Origin: Paludibacteraceae bacterium
GTDB taxonomy: Bacteria > Bacteroidota > Bacteroidia > Bacteroidales > Paludibacteraceae
Assembly: GCA_017391525.1 (NCBI GenBank)
Contig: JAFOYE010000024.1
Coordinates: 1 to 57,035 of the forward strand
DNA: 57,035 nucleotides
Direction: 5' to 3'
Shown: positions 30,431 to 39,173 of the stretch, piece by piece
Layout: each line of letters begins with the position of its first letter
How positions within the stretch are numbered: the first letter of the stretch is position 1
The notes under the pieces: model-generated
The model's input: the letters and a program-made list of their open reading frames with translations, nothing else
What the model was told of the DNA's origin: nothing
Database searches by the model: none
Made by a program: the position numbers and the translations under genes

Positions 30431-30513
30431 AATACCTTAAATTTTAATTGATTATACCTTAAATTTATTAGATACAGACTTATTCGTTAGCCAAATGCTA
30501 TCAAAAGACGGTG

Positions 30514-30521
30514 CAAAGGTA
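30514..30521 (-). promoter_or_regulatory. Promoter of the duplicated-domain protein gene (-7 box)
   Basis: TACCTTTG on the minus strand; TTTG -33 box 24 nt upstream. Confidence 0.75.
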
Positions 30522-30644
30522 CAACATTTTTCTGATATAACCAAATATTTTTGACAAAATGTTTAAAAAAAATCAACTTTTCTTACATTTTGTCTATTAC
30601 ACGCTCGCACGAACAATATTTATACCAACAACTCAGTCTGCTGC

Positions 30645-31547
30645 TTATTTAGGCTGTATTTCTCTGACCAATGGGTGTAAGTTGCTATCAAGACGGGCTA
30701 AAAAGTGTGCTTTCTTGCCATAGGGAACCAGGATTGCTTTTAGGTTTTCACAACCTTTAAACGCGTCGCTCTCGATGGTCATCACCGTAGCCGGAAGAGC
30801 TATCACGGTCATATTCTTGCAACCCCAAAAAGCATCTCTTCCGATGCTAACAACACCGTTCTTCACAGTTACTTTTTTCAGGGAAGTACACTGTCTAAAG
30901 GCTCCTTGTCCAATACGTTTGACATTACCAGGAATAACCATCTCCGTGAGAGATGAACATCCCGCAAATGCATCCTCTCCAATACTAGTCACTCCACTTC
31001 CTAGCTGAACATACTCCATAGAATAGCAGTTAAAGAAGGACCTAGGACCTAGGTATTGCACACTATTTGGGATAACCATGCCAGTGAGAGATGAGCAATC
31101 AAAGAACACATTGTTTTTTATATCTGTGACGCTATTTGGGATAACGATATTAGTTAAAGATCGACAACCTGAAAAGGTCGAATTTTCCAAACTAGTAATA
31201 GTATTAGGCAAATTAACCTCTACCAAGGATTCACAGCCTGAAAAAGCCTGTTCTACAATGGTTTCCACAGAGCTAGGAATAGTCACTGATATCAATGTAC
31301 GGCTTCCCCAAAATGCTTGATATTTTATTCCTGTTACGGGATAGGTTATACCATCATATGTCACCCGTGATGGAATATTCGCTACGACCAAATCGTTATA
31401 CTTAGTGCCAAAGCCAAGTTCACTATCCACATAGGCCACGCCTTCGTCTTCGTACAACCAATAATACAGGTCTCCTATTTTTACATGAGTACTCCATGCG
31501 CTATTGGATAAACCAATTAGCAAAACGATAATTAAAATCTTTTTCAT
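30645..31547 (-). CDS. Secreted BspA-type leucine-rich repeat protein
   Basis: Exported 300-residue protein with signal peptide MKKILIIVLLIGLSNSAWS. After a short N-terminal part, eight or so 23-residue LRR_5 (BspA/treponemal) repeats run from about residue 75 to 275, for example TSLENSTFSGCRSLTNIVIP and RIGQGAFRQCTSLKKVTVKN. Proteins of this type mediate surface adhesion in oral and gut Bacteroidales. No C-terminal sorting domain follows the last repeat (it ends LHPLVREIQPK), so it may be periplasmic or secreted by another route. Its promoter at 31617 has a damaged second copy 236 bp further upstream. Confidence 0.88.
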   Translation of the reverse strand: MKKILIIVLLIGLSNSAWSTHVKIGDLYYWLYEDEGVAYVDSELGFGTKYNDLVVANIPSRVTYDGITYPVTGIKYQAFWGSRTLISVTIPSSVETIVEQAFSGCESLVEVNLPNTITSLENSTFSGCRSLTNIVIPNSVTDIKNNVFFDCSSLTGMVIPNSVQYLGPRSFFNCYSMEYVQLGSGVTSIGEDAFAGCSSLTEMVIPGNVKRIGQGAFRQCTSLKKVTVKNGVVSIGRDAFWGCKNMTVIALPATVMTIESDAFKGCENLKAILVPYGKKAHFLARLDSNLHPLVREIQPK

Positions 31548-31616
31548 ATAAGTCTGATGTGATTGTGTAGAATTTGCTTGTGCTGTGTTTTTTATAGATT
31601 ATTCAAATTTCGCTTG

Positions 31617-31624
31617 CAAAGGTA
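31617..31624 (-). promoter_or_regulatory. Promoter of the BspA-like gene (-7 box)
   Basis: TACCTTTG on the minus strand; CTTG -33 box 24 nt upstream. Confidence 0.75.
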
Positions 31625-31854
31625 CGACAAAAAATGCACATACGCAAGTAAGCGAGAAATTTTATAAGCAAATAATAGATTAGCAATCTATTTATACGGT
31701 ATTCATCACTCATTCAAGCTCGCTTGAAAATGAGATGATGGGTAGCGGATAATTAGGCGTAGCCGATTTTCTTATAAAATTTCGAGCGAACTGGAGTATG
31801 GTCTGCATTGAGCGAAAGTAGCTACGGGGGAATTGGCTTCAAAGGCAGTGTCCG

Positions 31855-31885
31855 AAGGTACGACAAAAAATGCACATACGCAAGT
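31855..31885 (-). promoter_or_regulatory. Decayed duplicate of the BspA promoter
   Basis: 31 nt are identical to 31619-31649, covering -33 box and spacer, but the -7 box is changed from TACCTTTG to TACCTTCG. Confidence 0.65.
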
Positions 31886-31955
31886 GAAGCGAGGAAAATA
31901 TTTATAAATCAACATCACTACTATCCACTAAAAAAACAGGGAACATTTATAAAAA

Positions 31956-32034
31956 ACAAAAATTGTTCAAAATTAGACCAAAAATTATCAAAAATCGGAT
32001 TTGTCACTCCCAAAATTGTAGTATATTGTAATAA
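31956..32034. repeat. 80-bp AT-rich dispersed element, copy 2
   Basis: Aligns with 2119-2200 (see there): CAAAATTAGACCAAAAATTA matches CAAAATTAAGCCAAAAATTA, and CCAAAATTGTAGTATATT matches CCAAAATTGCAGTTTATT. Confidence 0.55.
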
Positions 32035-32037
32035 ATT

Positions 32038-32079
32038 GATGAACTATGAGTGATGAACTATGAGTGATAAACTATGAGT
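32038..32079. repeat. Three tandem 14-bp repeats
   Basis: GATGAACTATGAGT repeated three times, the third with one change (GATAAACTATGAGT). Confidence 0.8.
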
Positions 32080-32089
32080 GATAAAACAT

Positions 32090-32116
32090 CAAAACCGCCC
32101 TTGAGGAGCGGTTTTG
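32090..32116 (-). terminator. Terminator of the 45-residue peptide gene
   Basis: CAAAACCGC / CCTTGAGGA / GCGGTTTTG, 48 nt after the stop at 32164. Confidence 0.75.
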
Positions 32117-32163
32117 ACGTGTAGGCTGTATGTAGCCTGTGAGATATTCTAAAGTGTTAGAGA

Positions 32164-32301
32164 TTAATCTCCGTAAACACCACTTACAGTAGTGCCGCTT
32201 GTAGAAATGAATTTACCTCCACCAGGACTAGTCATCATGATGGCGTTCTCTGAAAGTAATTGAATTGCCTCTGTTTGAGGCGCGATATATACTTTTTTCA
32301 T
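32164..32301 (-). CDS. Small Bacteroidales peptide (45 aa)
   Basis: 45 codons from ATG 32301: MKKVYIAPQTEAIQLLSENA followed by IMMTSPGGGKFISTSGTTVS and GVYGD. The pattern MKK-x-Y-x-x-P-x-x-E, then a hydrophobic stretch, then a Gly/Ser/Thr-rich tail ending in Asp, is that of very short proteins which are frequent and uncharacterised in Bacteroides and Prevotella genomes. There is no signal peptide in the classical sense. It has its own downstream terminator, and lies after the 1531-residue protein gene, separated by a mosaic repeat. Function unknown. Confidence 0.7.
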   Translation of the reverse strand: MKKVYIAPQTEAIQLLSENAIMMTSPGGGKFISTSGTTVSGVYGD

Positions 32302-32470
32302 AAGTTCTTTGATTGTTCTAATCGCCCTGTCGGGCTGTTCTAACTGTTCTAATCGCAGCGGAGCTGCTGTTCTAATGTTTTAGTAAGAGTTTTCTAAAGG
32401 CTCTAATTATTTGGAACTTTTAGAACCCTTAGAACTCTTTAACTCGCTTGCTTACAAGCGTTGTCCTTGT
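32302..32470. repeat. Linker-plus-palindrome mosaic repeat, cluster 5
   Basis: GTTCTAA linkers alternate with GCCCTGTCGGGC, GCAGCGGAGCTGC, AGAACCCTTAGAACTCTT and CGCTTGCTTACAAGCG. The last palindrome carries the stop codon (TAA in the loop) of the 1531-residue protein. Confidence 0.75.
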
Positions 32471-35400
32471 GCGTTGAACTTCTCGCCGTTGCGGATGATG
32501 ATGAGTTGACCGTTAACGATAACTTTGATAGTGGTGTTCTCACCGTTGGTGATATTGTCGAGACCAGTAGTTGTGTTCTCACCCTTAGCATCCATGCTGA
32601 TGTAACGACGACCTGGCATTTGGGTTGGAACACCTGTAGGAACATCCTCCATTACGATGTATGCGCGGTAAGCGTTAACCCAGCAAATAGCTTCTGCTTG
32701 GCAGAGTGCATTGTCTTTGAGGATGTAGTTACCAATTGCAACCTCTGTATCATTTGTGAATGTACCAACCAAACCGTTCTTGCTTCCTGGAGTAGCCGCA
32801 GTTGTGCCGTTGCCATAAACGGCCACCTCTGTAGCACTAGCCAAGAAGATGTAAGGAGTACCTGCAACCAAAGTAGTCACACTACCGAGATATACTTTGC
32901 CAGTTTCACTACCTACGAACTCGTAGAATGTAGCACCAGTGTAGTTAGTAGAACCGAATGGCAAGCAGATAGTACCGAATTTACCTGCGGTTGTACTACG
33001 GCTATATGCATCTCCTGTAGCGTAAACAGGAGCGGTAACTACTGGGAGGTTAGAGTAATCGTCAGTTCCAGGAGTAGTTGTTGCATTATAGTTTTTGAAT
33101 CCATTTGCTTGTGCACGATAGATGAATGTACGGTTTCCTATTTTATATGTGCTACCATCTAATGTCCATGCACATTCTGTAGTAGAGAGTTTCAAATCTG
33201 TACTACCAGCTGTACCATAGATGTAGTTTTCACCATTCTTGAAAATGATTCCATTTGTAACTGCTGCGCGTTGCCACTCAATAGTCGCTTTATCTGCCTC
33301 TTCTACGTTGTAGAGTTTTCCACCAACGTAATTAACTGGAAGAGCAGCGAGAACTTTACCAGCAGTTTCTTCTACATTCTTCAATGCATACCATTGACCA
33401 TTGTATTGTGCGAGAATAACAACAGTTTCAGTCTTAGGATTAACTGTAATTGTGCAAGTTACTGTTGCATCTTTATAGTCACCATTGCCGTCAAACTTAG
33501 CAGTAATAGTGGCTTTACCTGTTACGCCAGATTTTAAAGTGACTACACCAGCATTGGTAACAGTAGCCAAATTCTCGTTGTCAGATGTGCAAGTGAGGGT
33601 CAAACCATTAGGGTTAGAGAGTGTAGGAGCAGTAAACGCGTCACCAACGGTAAGAGATACAGTGGCTGGATTCCAAGCAAGACCTGCTTCAGCGCGATTG
33701 TCTTGTTTATAGTAAACGGTAATTGTTGTCATACGCACCTGCTTGTCAGCAGTAAATGTTACAGAATTTGCTTCGCCAGTCCATGTACCTACTTTTCCTG
33801 AATATGAATAAGTCGCAGTTTCGGTTGTAAATTGACCAGGACCATATTCAGCCCCATCATTGGCTGTACATTCAATTACTATTTTTGTAATATTTCCATC
33901 TGCATATGAAATAGTCATTGATTCTTTACCATAGCAACGGTAGTTATCTGCACGATTGAATACACCGTTTGTAAATTCAACTGTAATACCGTTCTTAGAG
34001 ATAGATTTCGTATCGCTCTTATCGGTACCTGCTACAAATGTAGCCTCCAATTGATTTGGATCAGAGATTGTGATATTGTAAGAAGCAGTCGCTGCTACAT
34101 AATCTTCGTTACCAGCAAATGAAGCTGTAATGGTTACTTTACCTGTTTTGTTACCAATTGTCACTGCACCAGTATTAGTATTTACAGTAGCCAAAGTAGC
34201 ATCGCTAGTTGAATAAGTTACAATCAAACCATTAGGATTGGTAAGAGTAGGAGCAGTAAATGCTTCATTTACATTTGCTGTATATTCTGTAGTCTCGAAT
34301 TTAATACCAGCAGGTTGTTGAGTTTCAATCTTCACCAAGTCTTCTGCCTTACGAGGAAGGATTTCTTTTGTAGTGTTATATTGTAGATAAACACCTGTAC
34401 ATTCATAGTTATATCCCTCTTCAGGATTTGTATATGTGTACAACGAGTTGTATAGTTGAACACCAGCTACATAATATTTAGTACCATCTACTGTACATGG
34501 ACCAGTAATCTTGATTACAGAACCAGTATTTACGCCACCTAATGTAGTTACATCATTTACAACAACAGGAGTAACAACGCCAGCAGTAGTTACGGTCAAG
34601 CCTTCAGTAGTAGAAGTCAATTCAGTAAGCTCTGAAGAGCCACTGTACAATTGTACCTTACATGCAACTGTTCCAGAAAGAATATCGCCAACATTGAAGC
34701 CGTGAGAAGCTGTGTAGATAATCAAACCTTTAGTGCCATCAGTAACATATACATTGCTATTTTTAACGCCAGTTACCACCCAATTGTTCATTGTGATATG
34801 AATTGGAGTTGCAATTCCGCCTACTGCTGTAGCCTTGTCAAAGATTTCTTGCATTGTTGCAAGAGGAGTGAGGATAGTGTAAGTGGCAGATACAACCGCA
34901 CTGCTATTTTCGCCCTTAATAGCCACTGCTTTTATAGTTGTGGTCGACGCGATAGAAATTGCGCCTGTGTATTTGGTAGAGGTACTTGTTGGGTCAGTTC
35001 CATCAAGAGTATAGTAAACCTCTGCACCAGCAGTTGCGCAAGAGATAGTTACGCTTTGTGTTCCGTAGTATTCACCAGCAGCAAGGGTGAAGACTGGCTC
35101 AACAACTGCGTTTGGATCAACTTTCTTGTAAAGAGCGATAGATTTTTGAGAACTGGTATAATAACGGAAACGCTCACTTCCTGACTGAGCATAGTATTGT
35201 AAGGATGCGCTTGCACCACTTCCACTACCTGCAACTTTTACAGCTCCATTAGAGAATGTAATAACATTGGCAATTGCACTATTTCCTGTATTCATTCCAT
35301 TACTACCACTTGTTCTACCGATATATTTTCCACTCTTAGATTGAATAGAATGTCCACCCTCCATAGAAGCAATTGTAAATGTAGCTGCATCAATTTCAGT

Positions 35401-37047
35401 ATTACCCGTAATAGTGTTGCTGCTGATTTGAACTTCAATCATATTGCCCTCTGCATCCAAAGTAGTCAACGAGCCGTCAAATGCAACGTTGCCAGCTTCA
35501 TAAACGATAAGATACTCACCATCAGTAACCGCATCAGTTACTTTCACATACATAGTACCTGTAGGTTGAGCAACAGCTTTGTTGACTTTCAAAGAATAGG
35601 TAACAGTTTTTGCTTTGTACTCTTTACCAGTGCCAGCAGAAGTGCCACCTTCATATTTTGCTGTAATAGTTACTGTACCTTCTTTCTTGAGTGTAACAGT
35701 TCCGTCAGCAATAGTAGCAATTGCATCATCTGAACTGCTATATTTTACTGGTACATTATGTGTATTTGTCAATTCTGGGAACACATTATCAGTAGCGTCA
35801 ATTGTTACTTCTGCTTCTGCTGCACTCCACTTGAAGTCATCACCCAACTCAATATATTCAATGCCAGAAGCGCAAGTGGTGATATAATTATCGTAAGTGG
35901 TAGTGCCACCGCCAGAAGTAGTGTAATTAACAACAATTGTTTTAAGGCGTGATTGAGCAGAGTTCGTTATAGTAATTGCTTCAGTTCCATTTGTAGGAGT
36001 GATCGTAACGGTAGAACCTGAGACATCTTTTGTGCAATTTGCAATAGAAGAACCACCTAATGCAGTAGCATAACCAGTCGTAGTTGCAGTAGCGACAATA
36101 GAAGTGATGGTTGATCCAGTAGATGGCGTAAATACAATGGAATGACTCGCATAAACACGAATTTCAGCATAAGTCAAGCTAACGGCAGTACCTGAGTTTT
36201 TATTCTGCACCATAGTAAATGCGTCTGCTGTCCATGAGGCACTATTGGTTCCTGTCACACCTGTGATAGCCCCATCTGTATAATATGATGACCCCGAGTA
36301 TGAAACTAAGGTTTTAGAACCAGTAGTACTTCCGCCACCACCTGTAGTTGTTGCTTTAGCAAATACAGCATAGAAGTCTTTGTCTGAATCGGCAGTACCA
36401 AAATCTGTGAGAGCAGTAAAGTCACTTCCGTCTGAAGCAACATCGCAACTCGTGGTCCAACCCATAAACTCATAACCAGTCATTGCGGGGTCGGTTTCAG
36501 GCTTGGTAATTGTTGCACCTTCATTCAAAGTTACATCTGTTGTAACACCCTTATCAGTATGCCATTTGATGGTGTAGGTGGTAGTTGGAGTAGGAGGTTC
36601 ATCACCACCAGCAGATGGTGTATAGGTAACCTCCATTGATACTATACGAGCTTGTGCAGTTGCTGTGTTAGTAAGTTTTACTTCTGTATCTGAAGTACCT
36701 GTCCATGTGATTACTTTGTCTGAAACAGAAACAGAACCTGAACTTGCACTCCAAGTTTTTGCATAACTTGCTGTTGATGCAGTTAAAACAATCTTGGTGA
36801 TTGTGGCATTAGTAGGAGTGAATGTCAAATATCCATTTGCATAGATTTGGGTATAACTATTATTTCCATTACCCTTTCCACTCATAAAAATATTATCAAT
36901 AGTAGCTCCTGTAAAATCAGCACCGCTACCACTTGCTCCTTGTCCTTTTAGATGAGTGTAACTAAAAGAAGCCGTCTCCGCCCACGCATTACTTACGCCG
37001 AGGGCGAGCATCGCGAATAACGCGAAAAATAGTTTTAAATGTTTCAT
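32452..37047 (-). CDS. Large secreted multi-domain protein (1531 aa) with C-terminal module
   Basis: Exported protein, signal peptide MKHLKLFFALFAMLALGVSN. Domains in approximate order: a beta-sandwich module recurring three times (starting near 25, 245 and 1000; each ends with a line such as ARIVSMEVTYT, SRLKTIVVNYT or VRMTTITVYYK), an InlB-type repeat (about 157-230, GYEFMGWTT...FYAVFAK), bacterial Ig-like domains (about 400-480, 905-990 and 1105-1180), a chitobiase C-terminal-like domain (about 655-730, AEVYYTLDGTDPTSTSTKYT) and an OB-fold-like segment (about 740-900). No catalytic domain is recognised. It ends IKVIVNGQLIIIRNGEKFNA + QGQRL*, the shared C-terminal module; the last two codons and stop lie in a repeat palindrome. 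Probably a surface or matrix protein. Confidence 0.85.
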   Translation of the reverse strand: MKHLKLFFALFAMLALGVSNAWAETASFSYTHLKGQGASGSGADFTGATIDNIFMSGKGNGNNSYTQIYANGYLTFTPTNATITKIVLTASTASYAKTWSASSGSVSVSDKVITWTGTSDTEVKLTNTATAQARIVSMEVTYTPSAGGDEPPTPTTTYTIKWHTDKGVTTDVTLNEGATITKPETDPAMTGYEFMGWTTSCDVASDGSDFTALTDFGTADSDKDFYAVFAKATTTGGGGSTTGSKTLVSYSGSSYYTDGAITGVTGTNSASWTADAFTMVQNKNSGTAVSLTYAEIRVYASHSIVFTPSTGSTITSIVATATTTGYATALGGSSIANCTKDVSGSTVTITPTNGTEAITITNSAQSRLKTIVVNYTTSGGGTTTYDNYITTCASGIEYIELGDDFKWSAAEAEVTIDATDNVFPELTNTHNVPVKYSSSDDAIATIADGTVTLKKEGTVTITAKYEGGTSAGTGKEYKAKTVTYSLKVNKAVAQPTGTMYVKVTDAVTDGEYLIVYEAGNVAFDGSLTTLDAEGNMIEVQISSNTITGNTEIDAATFTIASMEGGHSIQSKSGKYIGRTSGSNGMNTGNSAIANVITFSNGAVKVAGSGSGASASLQYYAQSGSERFRYYTSSQKSIALYKKVDPNAVVEPVFTLAAGEYYGTQSVTISCATAGAEVYYTLDGTDPTSTSTKYTGAISIASTTTIKAVAIKGENSSAVVSATYTILTPLATMQEIFDKATAVGGIATPIHITMNNWVVTGVKNSNVYVTDGTKGLIIYTASHGFNVGDILSGTVACKVQLYSGSSELTELTSTTEGLTVTTAGVVTPVVVNDVTTLGGVNTGSVIKITGPCTVDGTKYYVAGVQLYNSLYTYTNPEEGYNYECTGVYLQYNTTKEILPRKAEDLVKIETQQPAGIKFETTEYTANVNEAFTAPTLTNPNGLIVTYSTSDATLATVNTNTGAVTIGNKTGKVTITASFAGNEDYVAATASYNITISDPNQLEATFVAGTDKSDTKSISKNGITVEFTNGVFNRADNYRCYGKESMTISYADGNITKIVIECTANDGAEYGPGQFTTETATYSYSGKVGTWTGEANSVTFTADKQVRMTTITVYYKQDNRAEAGLAWNPATVSLTVGDAFTAPTLSNPNGLTLTCTSDNENLATVTNAGVVTLKSGVTGKATITAKFDGNGDYKDATVTCTITVNPKTETVVILAQYNGQWYALKNVEETAGKVLAALPVNYVGGKLYNVEEADKATIEWQRAAVTNGIIFKNGENYIYGTAGSTDLKLSTTECAWTLDGSTYKIGNRTFIYRAQANGFKNYNATTTPGTDDYSNLPVVTAPVYATGDAYSRSTTAGKFGTICLPFGSTNYTGATFYEFVGSETGKVYLGSVTTLVAGTPYIFLASATEVAVYGNGTTAATPGSKNGLVGTFTNDTEVAIGNYILKDNALCQAEAICWVNAYRAYIVMEDVPTGVPTQMPGRRYISMDAKGENTTTGLDNITNGENTTIKVIVNGQLIIIRNGEKFNAQGQRL

Positions 37048-37059
37048 ATTATTGAATTT

Positions 37060-37560
37060 TATGTTTAATATTCTGTTCTAAGCGCTCACAAGCGAGCTGT
37101 TCTAAAGTTCTTATCTCGCCTAAAGGCTCGAACGATTAATTTGCAAGCAAATTTTACTAACAGTTCCAACTGTACTAAAGTTCCAACTGTTCTAAATTAA
37201 CTATACCTTAACTATCAACTATGTATCCCTTCGGTATCTACTCGGAGTTCTTAGCCGCAAGGGCACGATAACACTTCGCTTTTCTTAGCCGCAAGGGCAC
37301 GATAACGCTTCGCTCTTCCTTCGGAGATCTCTCGGTCTTCTCTCGGTATTCCTTCGGTGAGGTCTCGATGAGGTCACGATCAGGTCACGATGAGGTCACG
37401 ATGGAGATAGGTGGCAATAAGGCGGCAGAGCCGCGGTTAATTTAGCCTACCCCCAACCCCTTCCTAAAAGAAGGGGAGAGAACTCCCAATAGCCACCCCA
37501 ATAGGGTGTAAAGCGGGGAGCCTTATCGCTTCGCTCTGTAGCTTTTCGCTTTTAACCTAA
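37060..37560. repeat. Linker-plus-palindrome mosaic repeat, cluster 6
   Basis: GTTCTAA linkers, AGCGCTCACAAGCGAGCT, two copies of CTTAGCCGCAAGGGCACGAT + AACxCTTCGCT (37251-37320), CTTCGGT words, and three GAGGTCACGAT units (37368-37405). A palindrome of the type found in the antiporter gene lies at 37445-37475. Confidence 0.7.
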
Positions 37561-37618
37561 AACGCGGCTTGCCGCGCTTAAGCGCTCCTTGAAATGTTGA
37601 AAATGACTGATAAATGTG

Positions 37619-37667
37619 CATTTTTATGCAGTTTACAATGCGCAAAATATACATTTTTATGCAGTTT
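37619..37667. repeat. Direct repeats 33 bp apart before the ATPase gene
   Basis: CATTTTTATGCAGTTT occurs at 37619-37634 and 37652-37667, start to start exactly 33 bp, i.e. about three helical turns. An operator array is possible. Confidence 0.6.
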
Positions 37668-37768
37668 GACGGCGAGATGTTGTGCATGCATAACACTTTT
37701 TTAATAAATCTGTTTTCTACACAAAACATTTTTGTGCAAAAATTATTGCGTATATAAAACATTTTTTG

Positions 37769-37776
37769 TAACTTTG
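37769..37776 (+). promoter_or_regulatory. Promoter of the AAA_14 ATPase gene (-7 box)
   Basis: TAACTTTG; ATTG -33 box (ATTGCGTATATAAAAC) starts 24 nt upstream, T6 tract in the spacer. Confidence 0.7.
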
Positions 37777-37827
37777 CAGCCGATTTTGAAATTCATATGC
37801 AAGGAAACATACTAAAATATACATATT

Positions 37828-39030
37828 ATGGATGCTTTATTCGAGTACAATCAAAAGTTACTAAACTCCACATCTACCGCATTCGTGCGATCAATTATTG
37901 ATGATATTCCGTGGAAGGAATCTCGTTTGACCGCTATCCGAGGTGCTCGAGGTGTCGGCAAGACAACTTTGATGCTACAATATCAAAAGTTGCATTATGG
38001 TGATGTAAGTAATCACAAATCTCTTTATGTGCGATTGGACAATCTCTACTTCACACAACATTCGTTAGTAGAAGTAGCTGAGCAGTTTGAACGACAAGGA
38101 GGTGAACTCTTGTTAGTAGATGAAGTACATAACGCTCCTTATTGGGCAAAAGAGATTAAAGAAATCTATGATGTATTCCCAACTCTACATGTCGTTTTTA
38201 CTGGCTCCTCATTGTTGCACATCTTAAATGCCCAAGCGGACTTGTCGCGTCGCTGTATGAGTTATGATATGCAGGGGCTTTCTTTCCGAGAGTACATGCT
38301 ATTGTATCACAACATAGAATTGCCTAAAGTATCGCTGGATGATATCCTACATAATAGCATGCCTATTGTGAATGAAGTGATGAGTAAATGTCGTCCATTA
38401 GCGTTTTTTCCTGACTATCTCAAACAGGGATATTACCCGTTTGGAACAGAAGGCTTTGCTCTGTATCATCAACGAGTGGAGAATATAGTAGATATGCTAT
38501 TGAATATCGAATTGCCACAGTTGCGTAGTGTGGATATTGGTAATATCCGCAAAATCAAAGCACTGCTCGCAATTATTTCCACAGAAGTTCCTATGTTGGT
38601 AGATATTTCGAGGTTGGCAACGCTTACAGGGATTGCCCGTACTACGATACTGGCTTATCTTCAGTATTTGCACGAAGCAAAGCTCATTCGTTTGCTTTAT
38701 TCAGACGATTTGAGTGTCAAGAAGATGCAGAAACCAGATAAGATTCTCATGGAGAATACTAACCTGCTGCAAGCATTGTCGCTCCAAACACCAAATATCG
38801 GCACTATGCGAGAAACATTCTTCTGTAACCAGTTAGGGTATAAGCACCAAGTAGAATATAACAAACGTGGCGATTATCTTATTGACCACAAATTAGTTTT
38901 CGAGATTGGTGGCAAAGCCAAAGATGGAAAACAAGTGGCAAAGATAGATAATGCATTTATTGCTTCTGACGATTTCGACTACCCTATAGGCAATAAATTG
39001 CCATTGTGGCTATTTGGATTGATGTATTAG
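37828..39030 (+). CDS. AAA_14 / DUF4143 ATP-binding protein
   Basis: 400-residue cytoplasmic protein of the widespread AAA_14 plus DUF4143 family. Walker A is IRGARGVGKTTLMLQY (about residue 38), Walker B GGELLLVDEVHN (about 92), sensor I VVFTGSSLLHIL. A winged-helix segment (TGIARTTILAYLQYLHEAKL, about 270-290) and a C-terminal restriction-nuclease-like fold follow (ETFFCNQLGY, GDYLIDHKLVFEIGGKAK). Cellular role of the family is unproven; multi-copy presence in Bacteroidales and links to defence or toxin-antitoxin-like behaviour have been suggested. Monocistronic, with promoter at 37769 and terminator at 39057. Confidence 0.9.
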   Translation: MDALFEYNQKLLNSTSTAFVRSIIDDIPWKESRLTAIRGARGVGKTTLMLQYQKLHYGDVSNHKSLYVRLDNLYFTQHSLVEVAEQFERQGGELLLVDEVHNAPYWAKEIKEIYDVFPTLHVVFTGSSLLHILNAQADLSRRCMSYDMQGLSFREYMLLYHNIELPKVSLDDILHNSMPIVNEVMSKCRPLAFFPDYLKQGYYPFGTEGFALYHQRVENIVDMLLNIELPQLRSVDIGNIRKIKALLAIISTEVPMLVDISRLATLTGIARTTILAYLQYLHEAKLIRLLYSDDLSVKKMQKPDKILMENTNLLQALSLQTPNIGTMRETFFCNQLGYKHQVEYNKRGDYLIDHKLVFEIGGKAKDGKQVAKIDNAFIASDDFDYPIGNKLPLWLFGLMY

Positions 39031-39056
39031 CATCACTTCATCACACATCATATCAG

Positions 39057-39086
39057 TCTGACACGGAGAAAAAACTCTGTGTCAGA
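39057..39086 (+). terminator. Terminator of the AAA_14 ATPase gene
   Basis: TCTGACACGGAG / AAAAAA / CTCTGTGTCAGA then TTGTTTA; 12-bp stem with one wobble. Confidence 0.8.
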
Positions 39087-39173
39087 TTGTTTATGCCGCA
39101 TGGCGTAAATCAGTCATTTCAATACGTCAAAGAACATGTTTTGTTCGGCGAGCCGAACGTTGTGTGTCCCCAC

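Larger units (their letters stand above)
31548..32163. other. Stretch without a gene
   Basis: Holds the BspA promoter, its decayed duplicate, the second copy of the 80-bp AT-rich element, a 14-bp tandem repeat and a terminator. The open frame on the plus strand (31808-32053) runs through these repeats and is not protein-like. Confidence 0.6.
37048..37827. other. 780-bp stretch without a gene, repeats and a promoter
   Basis: Left two thirds are mosaic repeats (cluster 6). The right third is AT-rich, with the 33-bp-spaced direct repeats and the promoter of the AAA ATPase gene. No protein-like frame. Confidence 0.6.

Noticed and set aside
31808..32053. 81-codon open frame on the plus strand
   Set aside because: It reads through the decayed promoter copy, the 80-bp element and the 14-bp tandem repeat.
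37523..37762. 79-codon open frame on the minus strand
   Set aside because: It is the translation of mosaic repeat plus the 33-bp-spaced direct repeats, and it runs against the ATPase promoter.
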